DNA from: Caldilineaceae bacterium
GTDB lineage: Bacteria > Chloroflexota > Anaerolineae > Caldilineales > Caldilineaceae
Assembly: GCA_018003515.1 (NCBI GenBank)
Contig: JAGNDO010000012.1
Location: forward strand, 1-64,000
Reading direction: 5' to 3'
DNA: 64,000 nucleotides
This document shows positions 63,280-64,000 of the stretch, piece after piece. Position 1 is the first letter of the stretch, and the number at the start of each line of letters is the position of its first letter. The notes under the pieces were generated by a model. The model saw nothing but the letters and a program-made list of their open reading frames with translations, had not been told where the DNA came from and did no database searches. The position numbers and the translations under genes are program-made.

Positions 63280-64000
63280 ATTTCCGCTTATATTATTCGC
63301 CGGTTGCTTCAGGCGATTCCCTTGCTGGTTGTGATCTCCATGATCGTCTTTGCCATGATCTCCCTTGCCCCTGGGGGACCGATGGCCGCGCTTGAGGAAA
63401 ACCCAAATATCACCGCTGATGATGTGGCGCGTCTGGAAAAGCAATTGGGGCTGGATCAGCCGGTGTACGTGCGCTATATTCGCTGGTTTACCGGTCTCTC
63501 GTTCCGCAGCGGGGATGAAGGGGCGGATATGGCCGGGCGGGATACCACGTGCAGCTATTGGTCTCCGGTCAACCTGACCGTCTGCAACTCCTCCAAGGGC
63601 GGCATCATTCGGGGGGAATGGGGCTATAGCAACGCCACCAAACGCCCCGTGCTGACCGAGATCGGGGATCGGCTGCCCAACACCATCCAATTGATGGTCG
63701 TGGCCTTTCTAGCCACCCTGATTATCGCCCTACCCATCGGCGTTCTTTCGGCCCTGAAACAGTACTCTTTGTTTGACCATATCGCCACCTTTATCGCTTT
63801 TATGGGCCAGGCCATCCCTGTCTTTTGGTTTGGACTTATTCTGATCATCGTCTTTAATGTGTGGCTGAAGAACCCGACCAGCCCCACCACCGGCTTTGCC
63901 TGGTCAAATCTGACCGGCTGTTTGGACTGCACCCCCCTGATGCCCGGCGGTGGTATGGCTCCTTATGGGGTCGATGATCCGACCCTGGGCCAGCGCATCC
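63280..64000 (+). CDS. ABC transporter permease, DppB/OppB type (3' end outside the window)
   Basis: An open frame of 240 codons runs to the window edge. It encodes SAYIIRRLLQAIPLLVVISM, then APGGP, EKQLGLDQPVYVRYIRW, LPNTIQLMVVAFLATLIIALP, SALKQYSLFDH and QAIPVFWFGLILIIVFN, all typical of the first half of peptide-transport permeases. No ATG, GTG or TTG lies between the in-frame TGA (63250) and this conserved start. The best start is ATT 63280, with GGGAGGTG (63268-63275) at a proper distance; the next candidate, TTG 63304, would remove the conserved YIIRR. Partner of the binding protein upstream. Confidence 0.88.
   Translation, partial: MSAYIIRRLLQAIPLLVVISMIVFAMISLAPGGPMAALEENPNITADDVARLEKQLGLDQPVYVRYIRWFTGLSFRSGDEGADMAGRDTTCSYWSPVNLTVCNSSKGGIIRGEWGYSNATKRPVLTEIGDRLPNTIQLMVVAFLATLIIALPIGVLSALKQYSLFDHIATFIAFMGQAIPVFWFGLILIIVFNVWLKNPTSPTTGFAWSNLTGCLDCTPLMPGGGMAPYGVDDPTLGQRI

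Overview
The window is GC-rich bacterial DNA dominated by nine very large, secreted, modular surface or extracellular proteins, all read on the + strand from position 1 to about 58050. Signal peptides, Thr/Pro linkers, SdrD/CnaB-like, DUF11-like and YVTN/SBBP propeller modules, short tails of the form LPLVxR, and dispersed palindromes of the GTAGGTGCGGTT type together suggest a filamentous or sludge-type Chloroflexota (Anaerolineae/Caldilineae-like). This assignment is inference; there is no rRNA or other phylogenetic marker here.

Layout. 1-1427: 3' end of a first SdrD/DUF11 protein. 1663-12018: 3451-aa protein with 11 SdrD/CnaB-type domains and a 14-repeat SBBP propeller array. 12497-16033: 1178-aa CnaB-rich protein. 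16292-29557: 4421-aa stalk protein with 29 consecutive DUF7507/DUF11-like domains arranged in a five-domain higher-order repeat, followed by a Pro/Thr linker and a YVTN propeller. 30198-34244: 1348-aa protein with four near-identical 384-bp Ig-like repeats. 34375-37236 and 37680-40778: two caspase-like cysteine peptidases of family C25 (gingipain/PorU type) with intact His/Cys dyads. 40914-43625 and 44326-51792: two more stalk-plus-propeller proteins. 52268-58045: a clan GH-A-like glycoside hydrolase domain inserted into a beta-sandwich, followed by Thr/Pro linkers, two propellers and a PPC-like domain. 58226-60776 (minus strand): a Cys-rich hypothetical protein, an anti-sigma zinc-finger protein translationally coupled to an ECF sigma factor, and a four-helix membrane protein. 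61255-64000: peptide-type ABC transporter lipoprotein and the start of its permease, which appears to begin at an ATT codon.

How it fits together. Almost every large gene has its own Shine-Dalgarno sequence and a hairpin just after the stop codon, so the genes look individually transcribed. They share interchangeable modules. One C-terminal arrangement is a FN3-like domain (V-x-W-x-T-x-SE-x-x-I-x-GF) ending in LPLVxR at the stop codon. A second has the related motif (K/R)LYMPxL buried and followed by a Pro/Thr linker and a propeller ending D(R/N)Y. The two C25 peptidases also end in the LPLVxR-type tail. No LPXTG, PEP-CTERM, SLH or type IX CTD signal was seen. The most attractive untested idea is that this tail is a secretion, anchoring or processing signal for a family of giant adhesins, with the C25 enzymes as possible maturation proteases.
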